Made by a program: the position numbers and the translations under genes. This document shows positions 1 through 12,500 of a stretch of 51,086 bases of DNA, piece by piece (position 1 is the stretch's first letter; every line of letters starts with the position of its first letter). The notes beneath the pieces were generated by a model, which saw nothing but the letters and a program-made list of their open reading frames with translations, was not told where the DNA came from and searched no databases. Origin of the DNA: Eimeria necatrix (Eukaryota > Apicomplexa > Conoidasida > Eucoccidiorida > Eimeriidae); contig NW_013655150.1 in NCBI RefSeq assembly GCF_000499385.1, positions 1-51,086 on the forward strand. The letters are read 5' to 3'.

Positions 1-116
1 CTGCTGCTGCAGGGCGAGGTGGCCTTGAATGTATGCTCGTAAAGGTGCCGTGTGGCTGCTTTTTTGTAGGATTTTACGTTTCTGGTGGTTCTGGAGCTAA
101 TGCACTTTTGGCAAGA

Positions 117-881
117 ATGAAACTAAACATAGCGAACCCGGCCTGCGGGCTCCAGAAAACTGTGGAGGTCGACGATGAGAAGAAGCTTTTGCCTTTCTTT
201 GAGCGACGCATGGGGGCGGAGGTCCCAGGCGACTCTCTGGGGGAGGAATTTAAGGGGTACCTCTTCCGCATAACCGGCGGCAACGACAAGCAGGGCTTCC
301 CTATGATGCAGGGCATTCTCGCCAACCACCGTGTTCGCCTCCTGTTCCGCACTGGTATGAAGTGCTTCAGGCCACGCCGAACGGGTGAGAGGAAACGCAA
401 GAGCGTCCGTGGAGCTATTGTGGGTCCGGATCTTTCCGTGCTGAACTTGGTGATGCTGCAGAAGGGTCCCGCGGACATCCCGGGGTTGACTGGCGGAGAG
501 AAGCCACGCCGCCTAGGTCCCAAGAGAGCCAACCACATCCGCAAACTGTTTAACTTGGGACCTGAGGCTGACGTGACCAAGTATGTCATCCGCCGCAAAA
601 TAGAGGGCAAGAACAAGAGCAAGGCCCCACGCATACAACGCCTGGTCACGGAAAGCCGCATACGCAGAAAGAGGCTCTACCGCCACAAGGTTAAGAAGCA
701 GGCGCAGGCATCGAGGGAGGCGTTGAAGGAGTACAAGGAGCTGCTGCACAAGATTGCGGCAGAGAAGAGGCATAAGAGGCACGAGCACGGGAAGGCTCAG
801 CAAGCAGCCTCTGCAGCACCGGCAGTCAAGACGGCTCCAGCGGCAGCAAATGCTGCTGCGAAGACGTCCGCAAGGAGGTGA
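117..881 (+). CDS. RPS6: 40S ribosomal protein eS6 (RPS6)
   Basis: Structural protein of the small ribosomal subunit. The start at 117 gives [11 protein letters not shown], the usual eS6 N-terminus; an in-frame ATG at 33 would add 28 residues unlike any eS6 and probably lies in leader or intron sequence. Family landmarks are in order: VEVDDEKKL, the [19 protein letters not shown] block, [17 protein letters not shown], the LVMLQKG..DIPGLTG stretch, [18 protein letters not shown], and [10 protein letters not shown]. The product is 254 residues, close to the usual 230-250. The basic C-terminal tail (many K/R/H) ends in an Ala-rich stretch instead of the Ser-rich phosphorylated tail of animals, so classical S6-kinase sites are not evident. 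No intron is needed within 117-881. A 5' intron just before the ATG is possible (a TTTTTTGTAG tract precedes it) but unproven. Confidence 0.97.
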   Translation: MKLNIANPACGLQKTVEVDDEKKLLPFFERRMGAEVPGDSLGEEFKGYLFRITGGNDKQGFPMMQGILANHRVRLLFRTGMKCFRPRRTGERKRKSVRGAIVGPDLSVLNLVMLQKGPADIPGLTGGEKPRRLGPKRANHIRKLFNLGPEADVTKYVIRRKIEGKNKSKAPRIQRLVTESRIRRKRLYRHKVKKQAQASREALKEYKELLHKIAAEKRHKRHEHGKAQQAASAAPAVKTAPAAANAAAKTSARR

Positions 882-3762
882 GCCCCTGGGGGTTCTGAAA
901 AGTTAGATGGGAGGCAAGGTACCGGCGTTTGGGCCGCCTGCATTGAATGCACAATCCTGTGCGGGCCACGAAGCGAGCATGAACAGTCCCCCTTCAGCAA
1001 CCGTTTATCCCATTTAAATAACATATGGCGGACTGTTTTCTGCGCTCCGCAGCACCTCATACTATGGTAGTAGGCAAATGCCAGTAGTGACAATGCATTC
1101 GCAGGCCCGTGGGTAGCGAGGCTGGGGGCCCTGATAGTGTAGGAGGGTTTGCATTTGCTAGGTCGGAAGGGATTCTCTCTGCAACCATGAAACGTTAGTC
1201 CAAAGCGACGCACGTACAAACAGAATCAGCCAGCAATTGAGTATGCACGTGGTGAGAGGCTTGTGCATCCGAAGGATGTTTGCTCGTGGTAGACCTGGAG
1301 CTACCCGGAAGCCGGCGAACAGCAAAACGCCACAAGCCGGAAACAGTTACCCACTGTATATGGTAGACACGGCTTGGCGCTGCTGCCGAAGGGTTGCTGT
1401 GCTTCTTTAACGCGCACAAACGTGCACCAGTGTGCACCGGGTGCACGTATACAGATATATGTATAGATATATGTGCACACGTAGCCGAATGCTGGGCGAG
1501 GTCCGCCACTTTTTATTCTCTGCGGCGTATCTGCCAATGGATAGGCTACGAGGTGCTATATGTGATGAAACGAGCGTATTGCAGTGTACAGTGATTCAAT
1601 CTGCGGGGAGCTGCGGCGTACTCAATAGCCGCAATGAATGCATCTAAGTATAGAGAGGGCAAAGGGCAACATCAAGAGCACACTAAATGTGGCCACTTCG
1701 AAACCGTTGGAGAAGAAAGATCACTAGTGTCAGGGCGGCGCACAGGCAAGCTTTTGGGGACGGCGCACACGCTAATTGCACTCTTGCAAAGACTGCAGTC
1801 AACTCCGCAGCTGTGCGAGGGTGCATTGTTGACTCGAGTTCAACGACAACTTGTTGCAACAGCAGCAGCTCCGCATCCCGTGCTGCGGCAGCCTCTGTGT
1901 ACTGGCAGCGGCCGCTGAAGGGGGCCGCAGAAAAGTAGGTAGTGTTGCCTGCCTTTGTCCGCTCTTGATTACCTTCACTTCGGGCTAATGCGGCTTTGTG
2001 ATGGCTCTGAAGAAGTGGAACTGGCAGCTGCTGTTCTAGCTGCTGCTGCTGTTGTACAAATACCGCCAGGTGTGACAGGACCGGGATTCTAACTGAGAAA
2101 TGAGGGCACTTTCAACCAGGATTCTTTCTGCCAAAGTCAGGTGCGGAAGCCCCAAGTCCTAAGCTCAAGCTTCACTGCCTGTGAAAGAGCACATCTTAAA
2201 GAATTAGTTGCAGCGTGGGGTCTAACTGGGCCTTCCGCTTCAGCTAAGTTTAGACTCATCGTGAGCTTTGAGTAAAGTACTTGCCTGAAGAGTTATAGAT
2301 ATCACCTGTACCTGTTCCATGCCATATGTGGATCACCTCCTGCGAAGGCAGGGAACAGTGAGAAGGAAAGAGAAGACGCAAAAATCCACCCTCGACCTGC
2401 ATTGCTCAAGGTTGCTGCAAGAGGTATTTTAGCAGGCGCGTGAACAGCAGCAGCCACAACTGCGAAGTGCTGGCGACGGTGTCGTTAGTTCTGTTGCCCA
2501 TATTCTAAGATTTATGACATCATAAAGACTGCAGAGAAGTTTGCTGGCGGCAGAGTGAGAGCTAAGGAAGCAGCAAGTACAAAACCACCAATACGCCCAC
2601 AGTAGCAGAGGCTGCCGTCAGCACTGACTGCAGCCGTTTCAGCTAGACACTCACATGTAAGCAAGCGCCTTCCGCAAAATCTGTTAGCAGTGCCGCGGCG
2701 TTCATGTGTTGCCAAGCCGTGCGCGTCTGAAAGAAGACAAAGGCTAGACTTGGAAGCTGGACCAAAAACCGTCGACTGGAACGGGAACACGAAGCCCATC
2801 TGGCTAGGCAGTCTGCTACCTTAGCCCTCTGGCTTACATTTTTCAGCTTCACGAAGATCCGCGACAGCCAAATGTGCGCAGAAGGCTGCACGAAAGACAA
2901 TAAATACACATTCAGTGGGGCCTCAGCAGCAGCAGCAGCAGCTACAACACCCAAAAAGTACTTCGTGGGCAGCTGCAACAGGACACAAACTATAGCCCGC
3001 CGCCCTAAATGGCCTCGCCTAAACTTCAAGTTCTGCAGAAAAAGTAGCGCCATATCTGAGTCTGTTGGGTGTACGACAGTGTAGACAGTCTAGAGTGATG
3101 CGACTAACTTGTTGGGGAGACAGCCGAGAGGCAATCAGCAGGTTCTTTGCAGCCTCCTAATAGTCACATCCATCACATCCGAAGCACGGTCAATGTTCCT
3201 ATCTCCCTAATGTAAAATAATCAGCGTGTTCATACGCACACGCATTTTCACACAATATTTGGCGGAGGTCCTCAAGAACTTTGCGCAGAGAGCCGCCCTC
3301 ATGCCCATCTTTACAAGTGTACATGCCTTTAGGTATTCATGCACCCATGAACAGATAAATGAGCGCATGTTTGTTAATATATATATGAATACAAGCGCTA
3401 ATATGTAATAAGTGAATTTTCTGCTACCATTAGACCTAAGTAATGAGAGAACTCACGATATACTGCCCTGCAGCGACTTGCAGCTTCCCCAAATGTAAGC
3501 GTGACCCTGCATCCCTGGGAAGTCTCGAAACCGCCTGCAGTGAACCTCACAGTCATCGCTGCAGTTCGTGCTGGTGATGCTGAAATTCACGCTGATGCGC
3601 TCTTGGTGGTGCTTTGCTGCTTGCGGCAGTACCAGCGTTGTGCAGGAATCCTTTGTGGGCACCATGCCTATTTCCATACAAAGACGATCTCTCGCCCCGA
3701 ATTGCCATGCATGCGGTGTACATACATTTCTTAGAGCAACTGCTTAGCGAAACGCGCCTTAC
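882..3762. other. Gene-poor stretch with possible 3' exons of the TPR gene at its right end
   Basis: I see no conserved coding sequence between the eS6 stop and the TPR exons. Short open frames here on both strands are low-complexity or lack family features. A short alternating ATAT/GTAT tract lies at about 1450-1470. The right end (about 3450-3760) may hold the last exons of the minus-strand TPR gene, but I could not place their junctions. Confidence 0.5.
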
Positions 3763-4851
3763 TCTTTTATATAGTGTTGCCGCCTTTTGCGGGTGGCCTG
3801 CGGCGTACATGCAGTAGGCGAGACGCGACAGCACAGTAGGTACTTGGGAGCTGAACAAACGGAGGCAGCTGCAGAGCACCTGAGCTGCCTCTGCGGGCTT
3901 CTCCTGCCGTTGAAGTAAACCAGCAAAGCCGGAAAGGAGGGGGTAAGACGCCACGTGTCGAGAAAGTCCAACCTCAAACACCTCGTATGCCTAAAGCAAC
4001 AACAGCAGGAACTCGTGGTAAAGCACTAAGAAGAAGCGTTTGGTTAACGTTCTTGTGCATCGGCAGTCGCTGTAGAAGCAGGCTCCAGGTGGATGCAAAA
4101 GAGAGCGCCTGCTATGTTCATTTAGGACTTACTTGCTCCAGCTGGTCCTGCTGCGCCAACTCTTTGCCACAAAGGGCGAATGCGTCCGAGAAAAAGTCTC
4201 CTAAATGTATGGCCTGACCAGCGCAAGTAAGCATCAAAAAGCTAATAGAATGACAGCAGTCACATGGAGAGATGGCGGCTATGCAGAGACAAATGTAACT
4301 CAGCAGAAGGAGACACACTTTATAGAAGGCCTCCACAGCCTCGTCCTCGAGATCCGCGCAGGAACAATATAGCCCTAGAATGCACCTGCAGCAAAGGTTG
4401 TACTTGCAGATGTAGGAGGAAAGCCATCAAGATTGTCGTAACTGGATGCTAACCAGCCAACAGTTCATTCTTATGAGCAGCGAAAACAACACGAGCAACA
4501 ATTGAAGCGACAGGCTAGCGTGGGCTGTAGCAGCAGCAGCCGCGAGAGACGCTGGCACCACTGCCGCACCAAAAGTAGGGCTCTTCCGGAGATAAAATGT
4601 CAAGGGCAACAAGAGATACTCTCTGCATCTCGGCCATGTCCTTCAGCCGAACAGCAGCAGCGGCCCACGCCACAAGAGCCTCACCAGAGACACCAGAGTG
4701 CTCCGCCGCCTTCCTACACGAAAACTCCCGAAACCGCAATCCCTAGAGCCCAGTCTTCGAAACCCCGCCGTATTACTTGGTGTGCTTGGCTCTAAAGGTT
4801 GCGCCTGTCGGCTTAATGAAAGTACCTTGGCATACAGCTCAAAAAGCCCAC
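3763..4851 (-). CDS. TPR protein, probable APC/C subunit (CDC23/CDC27-like), core exons
   Basis: Tetratricopeptide-repeat protein spread over short exons. Junctions placed by splice signals and phase: 4851-4826, 4742-4570, 4385-4319, 4213-4133, 3981-3763. All phases agree, and joining them restores continuous TPR helices. Seen directly: GEALVAWAAAAVRLKDMAEM, then LDILSPEEPYFWCILG, DEAVEAFYKAIHLGDFF, DAFALCGKELAQQDQLEQ, then PLLSGFAGLLQRQEKPAEAA and YAAGHPQKAATLYKR. The P-E-x-x-W-C-x-L-G pattern followed by a repeat with DEAVEAFYKAI resembles the TPR superhelix of APC/C subunits CDC23 and CDC27, which scaffold the cell-cycle ubiquitin ligase. The family is inferred from this pattern only; another TPR protein is possible. 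Exons continue on both sides: donors remain open at 3762, and candidate upstream exons lie at 5091-7725. The true start and stop were not fixed. Confidence 0.55.
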
Positions 4852-5090
4852 CTGAAAAACTGGATGGCCGCAAGGTCGCGCCCAGAAGATGCATGCGCAC
4901 TCCCCAGCAGCTCCAGAAAAAAGAGACACCTCGTTGGCAACAGCGGCCACGAGGTGAGCTGCTGGAGCACCAAGGTGCCCTCTCCTCGCTCCCGCAGCAG
5001 GAGGCTATTCGCTGCAGCAGCACCGGCAACAGCAAAGCCGACAGCTTCACAAAAGGAGGCCTGAATGAGATGTACTGATCCAACTAAACC

Positions 5091-5738
5091 TTAAGGTCTT
5101 GTACCTATGACTCGCATTGTGTGGCTGAACAGCCGAGAGCCGCTTCTCCAGAGCAATTCGTTCTGCAGCAACTGCCAGCGTCTTTGTTGCTGAGCACGCA
5201 TAATGCGCAGCCACTGCTGCTGCTGGCGCTGTTGCTGCTTGAGGTCACGATGCTGCTTCTCCAGCCACAACCCTCTACTCAACTGCAGAGCGTCCACTGG
5301 CCCGCTCTGCAGTTGCTGTTGCAGCAGCTTCAGCTGTGTCTCCACTTCCTCTAGCTGCTCCTCCAGCTGCTGCTGCACACGAGTAGCAGCCCGCTGCTGC
5401 TGCAGGAGCAGCAAACAGCAAAAGCGACGCATGATGCGCCCCACACGGTTGGGGTTCAATGCTGCATCCAGAAACTGTGTGGGACTTTGGCGCGGAGGCA
5501 CCAACAAGAAGAAGGACGTGTCGTTGCACACTGAGCAGAAGGCAGCAGCCGCACTCGCATAAAAAGTAGCTGGGTGCTTGATATGGCTACGAATGCGAAA
5601 CCAACTCTCTAAAGTGCTTTCGGCGGCCACTGCTGAATCACGCTGCAGGTGGCTGTCTGCTGCTGCAGCCAAGAATCCACACCATTTCACCCAAAGGACA
5701 GAAGCAGCATCAGAAGAAGCAACAACCGCAGGACGCAC
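5091..5738 (-). CDS. Probable coding exon, Gln/Leu-rich coiled coil
   Basis: Long open frame on the same strand as, and just upstream of, the TPR exons. The first half has mixed composition (LESWFRIRSHIKHPATFYAS, FLDAALNPNRVGRIMRRF), which is typical of real coding sequence. The second half is a Gln/Leu/Glu-rich heptad-like stretch (VQQQLEEQLEEVETQLKLLQ) typical of an apicomplexan coiled-coil insertion. I do not recognise a family. It may be a 5' exon of the TPR gene or a separate gene. The frame is open to both sides, and the start and splice sites were not determined. Confidence 0.4.
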   Translation of the reverse strand: MRPAVVASSDAASVLWVKWCGFLAAAADSHLQRDSAVAAESTLESWFRIRSHIKHPATFYASAAAAFCSVCNDTSFFLLVPPRQSPTQFLDAALNPNRVGRIMRRFCCLLLLQQQRAATRVQQQLEEQLEEVETQLKLLQQQLQSGPVDALQLSRGLWLEKQHRDLKQQQRQQQQWLRIMRAQQQRRWQLLQNELLWRSGSRLFSHTMRVIGTRP

Positions 5739-5952
5739 TAACGGGAAGCGCCGCTTCGAAAGACCCTAGGGCAAAGGGGGACAACTGAAGAGCGCAGAGG
5801 AAGCAAAGAGCTGAACAGCGGCGGAATGCAGCCTGCGAAGAAGACGGAAAGGCTGCTTCCTGTACACAGGAAAAGAAGCATCGGCAGTAGCAACAGGTGA
5901 CGTAAGTTCACCGTCAGGAAGAGCAAGCGTTGTGAATGTAGTATTAACCGGG

Positions 5953-6252
5953 TCAATGGCTGCTTACCCGCTGGTAGGCTAGGCCCACAAGGTGCCACAG
6001 AAAAGACCATGCCTCAGCGCCAGCAAACAAAGTTTGTTTCTGCAGCAGCGGAAACTGCAGCACCTGCTGCTTCTGCTTCTCCGCCGCGCCCTGCTGCCGC
6101 TCACTTGCTGCAGTTGCAAACGTAGACGTTGTCCCTTCTCTCATACCTGCTTCTGTGGCCTGTTGCTCCTGAAGGGCACCTGCTTCAGTCATTTTTTTGA
6201 TTATCTTGCCTATTCGCTGCTCTTCTGTTGATACACAGATCACCCGAACCAT
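5953..6252 (-). CDS. Possible coding exon upstream of the TPR gene
   Basis: Open frame containing EEQRIGKIIKKMTEAGALQE and, at its end, AGAEAWSFLWHLVGLAYQR, which reads like a TPR helix. A further piece, WRQFLKHWYCLLRTHSMHLL, lies in an open frame at 6264-6509 on the same strand. The spacing and strand fit the 5' half of the TPR gene. No family match is claimed; exon boundaries are not resolved. Confidence 0.3.
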   Translation of the reverse strand: MVRVICVSTEEQRIGKIIKKMTEAGALQEQQATEAGMREGTTSTFATAASERQQGAAEKQKQQVLQFPLLQKQTLFAGAEAWSFLWHLVGLAYQRVSSH

Positions 6253-6642
6253 TAAGCCTTAAGTCATAGACGATCAGCCCCTGTAATTACACAGTGTATA
6301 TAGAAATGCTGACAGCTAACTAAAATACTAAAGGCCTCCTTGAGATCTAGAAGATGCATCGAATGTGTCCGCAACAGACAGTACCAATGCTTCAAAAATT
6401 GGCGCCACAGCAGCACTGCAGTAGTAGCAACTTCACCTGTGACAGCCGATTGGTCAGGGGGTCCGAAGACAGCATTAAGTGTGTCCTGCAGGAAGACGCA
6501 ATCACTCACTTTGTTACACCTGAGCCCTTCGTCCCAGCCACTGGGCTAATATGCACCCGTACAGCCACACATATCACCGCCACACGATTTACTTCAGGTC
6601 TAAGCGCTAAGCACATAAACCTCACGTGGATTCTTGAGCTGT

Positions 6643-7725
6643 CTACAGCGAGGCTGCAGAGAGCAAGGAGAACCTGCCGCTGCACTCCTCCAGCTGGGAA
6701 GCCTGAGGGGAAGCTCGTGCATCACAACTTGTCAACCCCAATTGCTGTGTCCCGACAGAATGCACGGCGCAGTGAACGCAACACGTTGACTTAAGCAACA
6801 AATCCCCGTTCCACACATGGCACGGTGAGCCTGCACCAGTAGTAGCACCACTGATAGGACTATCGGGAACAGAAGCGCTGCTTGAAGCATAAGTCTCCCC
6901 ACCCGGATCAGCCGCGGCTATATCAAGTATGGTCTGGGATGCCTGCTCGTCGGTTGCAATACGGCTCAGCGCATGCAGCCACTGGAGGCTCCCAGGGTCC
7001 CCAGCAACTGCAGCACGCAGCTCCACTTCAAGCGGCCCTCTGTTTACGGCCCGTTTACACAGAGATCTATGCGGCGGCGGCGCCCCTAGTTCGAGTGGAC
7101 TCTCAGCACCGACGGAGGGAAAAAGCCATGAATAATCGCTAGCCCTCTTGTCTGTTGTATGGGCAGCACCTGCAGCTGCTCCTGTGCCTGCAGCTACTGT
7201 GACTGGTGTTGGATGCAAGGAGGGAGGTGGAGGGCAGAGTAGAGGGACGCTGTCTGGCGTGAAGTCAGAGAGTGGGACACAGCCGCCACTGTCTCTGCTG
7301 CTGCAGCTGCTGATTCTGCCTATGTTGCACGTGCCGCAGTGATGTCTAAGCAGGGAGATATGTTGATGCATGAGCTCTGTCATCATTTGGATCTGTCGTG
7401 TCATCCGAAATGCAGTCAACGCTGCGACTGCTGCCTCGAGCTGATACGCATAAATCTCAATGTCACTTCCTGTCACACGGCCGCAGCTTGAACCATGGAG
7501 AGTGCCAGTAGGATCTCTCTTGGCCCCACCCGCTCGGAATTCCCCTGGACTCCCCATGGTGGACCCCGGCTGGAATCTCCTGGACGGATCTAGCGCCGCA
7601 CCGCCGAGCTGAGACGTCAGGCAGCCAACAGAGCAATCATAAACGGAGCTCTCAAATGCATATAGCGACTGGGAAGTGCAAGTCGAAAAGTGCTGGGGGT
7701 ACCACGGGAGCAAAGCAAAGAGCAT
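6643..7725 (-). CDS. Hypothetical protein exon, 360-codon open frame
   Basis: Longest uninterrupted minus-strand frame in this part of the window. It encodes a Ser/Ala/Pro-rich protein with a helical segment (YQLEAAVAALTAFRMTRQIQ, then a His/Leu-rich stretch) and LQWLHALSRIATDEQASQTI further on. It is not a plain mirror of a triplet repeat on the other strand, which favours real coding. I recognise no domain. It may be the 5' part of the downstream TPR gene or an independent gene. The ATG at 7725 is only the first in frame. Confidence 0.35.
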   Translation of the reverse strand: MLFALLPWYPQHFSTCTSQSLYAFESSVYDCSVGCLTSQLGGAALDPSRRFQPGSTMGSPGEFRAGGAKRDPTGTLHGSSCGRVTGSDIEIYAYQLEAAVAALTAFRMTRQIQMMTELMHQHISLLRHHCGTCNIGRISSCSSRDSGGCVPLSDFTPDSVPLLCPPPPSLHPTPVTVAAGTGAAAGAAHTTDKRASDYSWLFPSVGAESPLELGAPPPHRSLCKRAVNRGPLEVELRAAVAGDPGSLQWLHALSRIATDEQASQTILDIAAADPGGETYASSSASVPDSPISGATTGAGSPCHVWNGDLLLKSTCCVHCAVHSVGTQQLGLTSCDARASPQASQLEECSGRFSLLSAASL

Positions 7726-9509
7726 GTATAGTTCTCGGTCAGCGAAGCCCCTTTGATGATGTTGCAGTGTTTAGCCATGGCCGGCCATATAGCAGCTCAT
7801 ACAAATATGCCTATTTGCACAGTTAGAGCTGAGAAAAGATGCCGCTGCTGTAACCAAACCTTGCAGAACATCGAAGGGGCCGGGAACTTCCGCGTAGCTC
7901 AGGGTACAACGGTCCGCCAGTGTCTACATAAGCAATAGCAGGTACATCCCCTATGTCCATAAGGAAAACAGCGAAATATGCGACACTAAAGCCAAGAGAT
8001 TAAGATTTTGTCGAAGAGGCTCCGTAGGTGAAGGGGCGAGGCGCGGAATCCTGCTAGGCTTGTGAGCGAGCAATGTGGCGTGTCCATGTGTCGTCAGTGC
8101 CTCGCTTCACTGCGCTTATGTGCCTTTCACCGTATTTACTCGAGAGTTGTTAGATATTTTTTGTGCGTCTGCAGTGGACGGTTAAGGAGGAGAAGGAAAA
8201 ATGGGACACCTTACGCACATTAAAGCAGCAGACGTATCCAGCAGCTCTAGGTGCACGCACAACAGCAAATGCGGCCTGTGCACACATGAAGAAAATAGTT
8301 ATTTTCACTAAGATATTACAATGCACTCCGCAATGATCTTGTCAGACGATCAGTGCCTGCCACCGAGCGGCTTTGTTGTTGAGTTCGAGGCAACAGCCCA
8401 GGTTTCACTCGTACATTCCAGCCACATTCCAGCCAGTGTACATTCCAGCCAGTGCAAAAATGTATTCACGCAAACTGCCGTCTCTAAAGCTACCCTCTAG
8501 CTGCGGACCACCTACGGAGGGCGCATTGCCATTCGCGGCCCTACAGGAGCAACTGGCGGCGTTCACTGCAACCTCTAGGTGTGCTGCGCCGAGTAACGAT
8601 GTATAGCAGTGTAGATAACAACGCAATTCTTCATTCAGCACCCCGTTTTTGGTGCGCCAAAGGCTCCTCGGGCCTGTTACGGGCGCAATGCGACGAGGAG
8701 TATAGCGACTGTCGCTTCACTACACTTAACATCAGCTCGAAGAACCACTTGAAAAACAAGAAAAACAGAGTATGCGCCGCTCATGACGCTGCTGCTGCTG
8801 GATTTTGACTTAGATAGCTCGGAATAGCAAGCTATGTAGTTCTAGAGTAAGTAGCCAGTCAACAAGTGGCAGAAGTGGCAGCGTAAAAATTGATCTACGC
8901 ACAGCTAGCTAGCACGCTAGCTACTCTGACAATAGAAAGAAAAGGCCCACAATGTGCTGTGTTGCCCAAATTTGCCGCGATGCAACAACTCTGCATTGCC
9001 AGCATTGCTACTCATGTTTCTGTCCACTATTACCTGTCAACCGGGCATTTTTCACATCCAGAAAGCTAGGCAGCCCTTGGAACCCCGTTGTTGCCAACAG
9101 TGTGAACTCGCACAATGCGACAGGATCTCCTGACCGCGTCAAGCAGCAGCAACAACGCGTACAGCCAAATCCGTCCCAGAGAGCTTCAACAGCTAGTTAT
9201 TACTATCATCCTCCACTGCAGGAGTTGCTGTCCCAGTGCATCTCACAACTTGAAGTATCGAACTCCGGGACGGATATCAAAGGCGCTTATACGGGCCTGC
9301 CTGGTTTGAGCATTCTTCGTCTCCTCCTGCAGCAGGAATAGCACAGTGTGGCAATTGGCTAGAGCAACAGCACACCACGAGCTGTAGCACTTAAACACAG
9401 CAAGGAGGGACGTCATGCTAGGTTCAGCAGAGAGACATCTACTCATCACAATGAAGACAGCCTCAGTTCTGGCAAGACTAGTGAAAAAGTTACAACACCA
9501 AAGCAACGT
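7726..9509. other. Intergenic stretch, short local repeats only
   Basis: No supported gene. Three copies of ACATTCCAGCC lie at 8413-8423, 8424-8434 and (spaced by 5 bp) 8440-8450. A small palindromic cluster of GCTAGC lies at about 8904-8920. Open frames here are short and unremarkable. Confidence 0.5.
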
Positions 9510-12500
9510 TTAGTGCGTCACAGCAGCAACAAGAGCTGGTACCTTCAGCAGCTGTTTGTTGGCTTTTTTGTTTGCTCTCAGTAGGCGCTGGGCCTCCTTC
9601 ACAGCAGCCTTGCGTACTTTCCTTTCCTCGGTTGTTTCCCCGCGAGGCCGATAAGTAGAGACCTAGGGGGAAAAGGTGCATTATGTGGAAGAAATAGCAA
9701 GAAAAACCAACACCTTCAGGAGAAATACACATAAAAAGAACAACAGACAAATTACTCGGGGAGAGGACCAAGGAAAGCTGAGGCACCACATAGTCTGACA
9801 ATTAGCGGCAAGAAGACACTGGTACAAGCATACAATCACTTCATTACACGAGCTGGTAAAAAAGACATGAAGCCCCGGTGCCCTTAACAGCCCGCGCCCT
9901 TGCCTCAGGGAGCTCTACAGTTGTTCCCGTCTCCTCAAGGGTTGGAGGCAGCTGTGCGCGTCGGGGCCCCTGAGGCTCCTTAGCACCAAGGGCGCCTCCG
10001 CCTAGCCTGCACGGAGGACGGACAGGAGATTGGACTACAAAACGTCAAAATGGTTTCCTGTCTCTTCGACAGCCTTGGATACACTTGGACAGTCAACACG
10101 TAGACAAGCAGTAGCATCTAGCACTGCAGCAGCTCCTGTTGACCCAGAATTTGTAAAAAGAAGTGTTGCGACATTTGGATCGGAACCGGAAGATGATCAT
10201 TAAAAACTGCGACTCGCGCTGCTTACGCTAGGTAAGGAGTCAAGGAAAGTTTAGTGGTTCTAGAGGAACCAACGATGATGGAACGCGGCTGTACTGACAC
10301 CCCTGACCTTGCGCTGATGATGGTCTCTCCGTCCCTAAACCGATCGCAAACACTCACCACACAAGCGCAGCAAACCCTAAACTCAAGCACCAAACTCATG
10401 ACCCTGCACTAAATTTACAACTTAAGCATCTAACATAAGCTTAGCAGCGGAAACGCGTTCTAAGCCCTGCCCTCAAGTCCCGCAGGCAGACGCGCACCAT
10501 GATGGTCTCGCCCGAGCAGGCAATAGCGGTTCAACATGCACTGTAGGCGCCCTCTCCTCTTCTTCTTCTTGTAGTCTGGCAAGGGCAAGGGTCTTCTCTC
10601 TTAGTTCATCGTCTAAAGCATAACACAGCTGTGAAGCATGGGCCCAAAACCCTTAGCAGCAGCCTTTAGTAGCCTCTCGCCTCTCTTTGCAGCAGCTAAT
10701 CACCTCTGTTAGGCATATCATCAGCTGCTGATCTGCATGCTGCTTGAGACATGTACTGGATAGCCCTCCCACGAGCAACAGGTACTTAAGGTATCCAAAT
10801 AGTTCAACAGAAGCTCCTGGAAATGCGTGAGCACGAAAAACTTGGCTGCACAAATTGTCAACACCCGCCAGCTAGTGCTAACTTGCGCACCAATGTCACA
10901 AAGCCGAAAATCATCGTCCTCCCGCTTTAAATTGCTACTACTGTCGGCGCTGCTGCGGCTGCTGCTACTGCTGCTGCTATCTCTCCGGCGTTGAAGGTGC
11001 TCTCCCCGTTTCGAGATGTCCAAAGCGGGCGTTCCTGCAGCAGCCCCCACACTGCTAGCCACACAAATCCTTACCCTTCAAAAGAAACTAGGCTGAGGGA
11101 AAACGCATGCTCTGTGTCCCAGGTCTGCAAGGCTTTGGGGCTTTACAGCGTCTCAGGCTTGCTTGCATACGTTCTTGGGATTTCAAGAAGCTATCAAAGC
11201 ACTCCTCGTAAGCAGAAAAAGAGTCGCTCTCATCCACCTCATCTGGGTCGAGCTGTACCAACACGCAAGCACTAATGACTCAGTAAATCATTTGCCATGA
11301 ACACTGGAAAAAAGCAGATAAGTCAAGAATGGAGACAGAAGAACACACCTCGCCGATGCACTCGTCACGGTACTCCTCCAACAGCTGCTCAAGCCTCTGC
11401 CTGCACAAAACCGCATGACAAAACCGGGACCCTGAACCATGAAGTCTGCATCCTGGTGCGCTACTTTTGAGCAGCCCCATGATGAGCCTCATCGCTGCAA
11501 CGGTATTTCAAGTCTGCTCTAGAGAAGTGCACTGACGCTTGCGTGTCGTCTGCGCTGGCTTTGTATGCACGTTTGTCCCTATCTGGGGTATCTATCTCCT
11601 CCTCTGAATAATCAAAGGTGTGCTCCTCGGTCCCAAGATCCTCGCTATCTCTCTCTTCAGGCTCCCCAAACAAACGATCGCTGATAGCCGGCGGCAGTAG
11701 CGGAGGTCTCGAGCCCCACAACAGTTCTTTCTCGTCAGGCACCTGGAACATTAAATGTTAGCCGACAGGAATAGCCCTAATGTTTGGCAAATATCTTTTT
11801 CGGAAGATTCGCTTTTCACAATGTCGCGTGGTCTTCACCCTATTTGCAAACGTTAACCCTTCAACCTGACCACATACTGTAAACCGTGAGCCGCACCCAT
11901 TGTCTTCCATCTGCGTCAGTAGCTGCAGCGGCGACAAAGTCATCCGCAATCTCCTCGTAGGCATCACAGGCTTCTAGGGCAGCCAGAACCTGGCTAGCTG
12001 CAGAAGAACAGTCACAAACAGCGGTGGTTGCTATGGGGCTTTGCTGGTACTGTTGGTCTTGCTGCAAGAAGGCGCTGCTCCACTGGGTTCTATTTCCGAA
12101 GAAGCAGGAGCTGGTCAGAGCCACTTGGAAGCATCTTGTGGCTGCGTTTATCAGCACCTTCCTTGTCCCTCCTCATGTTTGCCTCTGCAGCCTTCTCCTC
12201 CTCAGCGATCGTTTTCTTGCCTTCTGGATGAGACAAGAGCGTGCCGCCCCCCAATGTCTAAGACAAATTATACACACACGCAGGAAGTGAAGAACCCTGA
12301 TAATGAATGAGGAGTAAATAGCAAAGCTAAAGCGGCAAACCTATACACAAGAAAGAGCATGAATGCACGTAGCACGGAAAATAAGGTAGGCAAATAATTG
12401 AGAGAGACGCTCAGTAGACACGCTAGAGAGCGTCCGCGGAAGGAGGAAAAAACATGCAAAAGATCATGCTGCTAGACCTCAACAAACAGCAACCGACAAG

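Noticed and set aside
33..116. Upstream in-frame ATG extending eS6 by 28 residues
   Set aside because: The extension is not like eS6, whereas MKLN at 117 is the conserved start.
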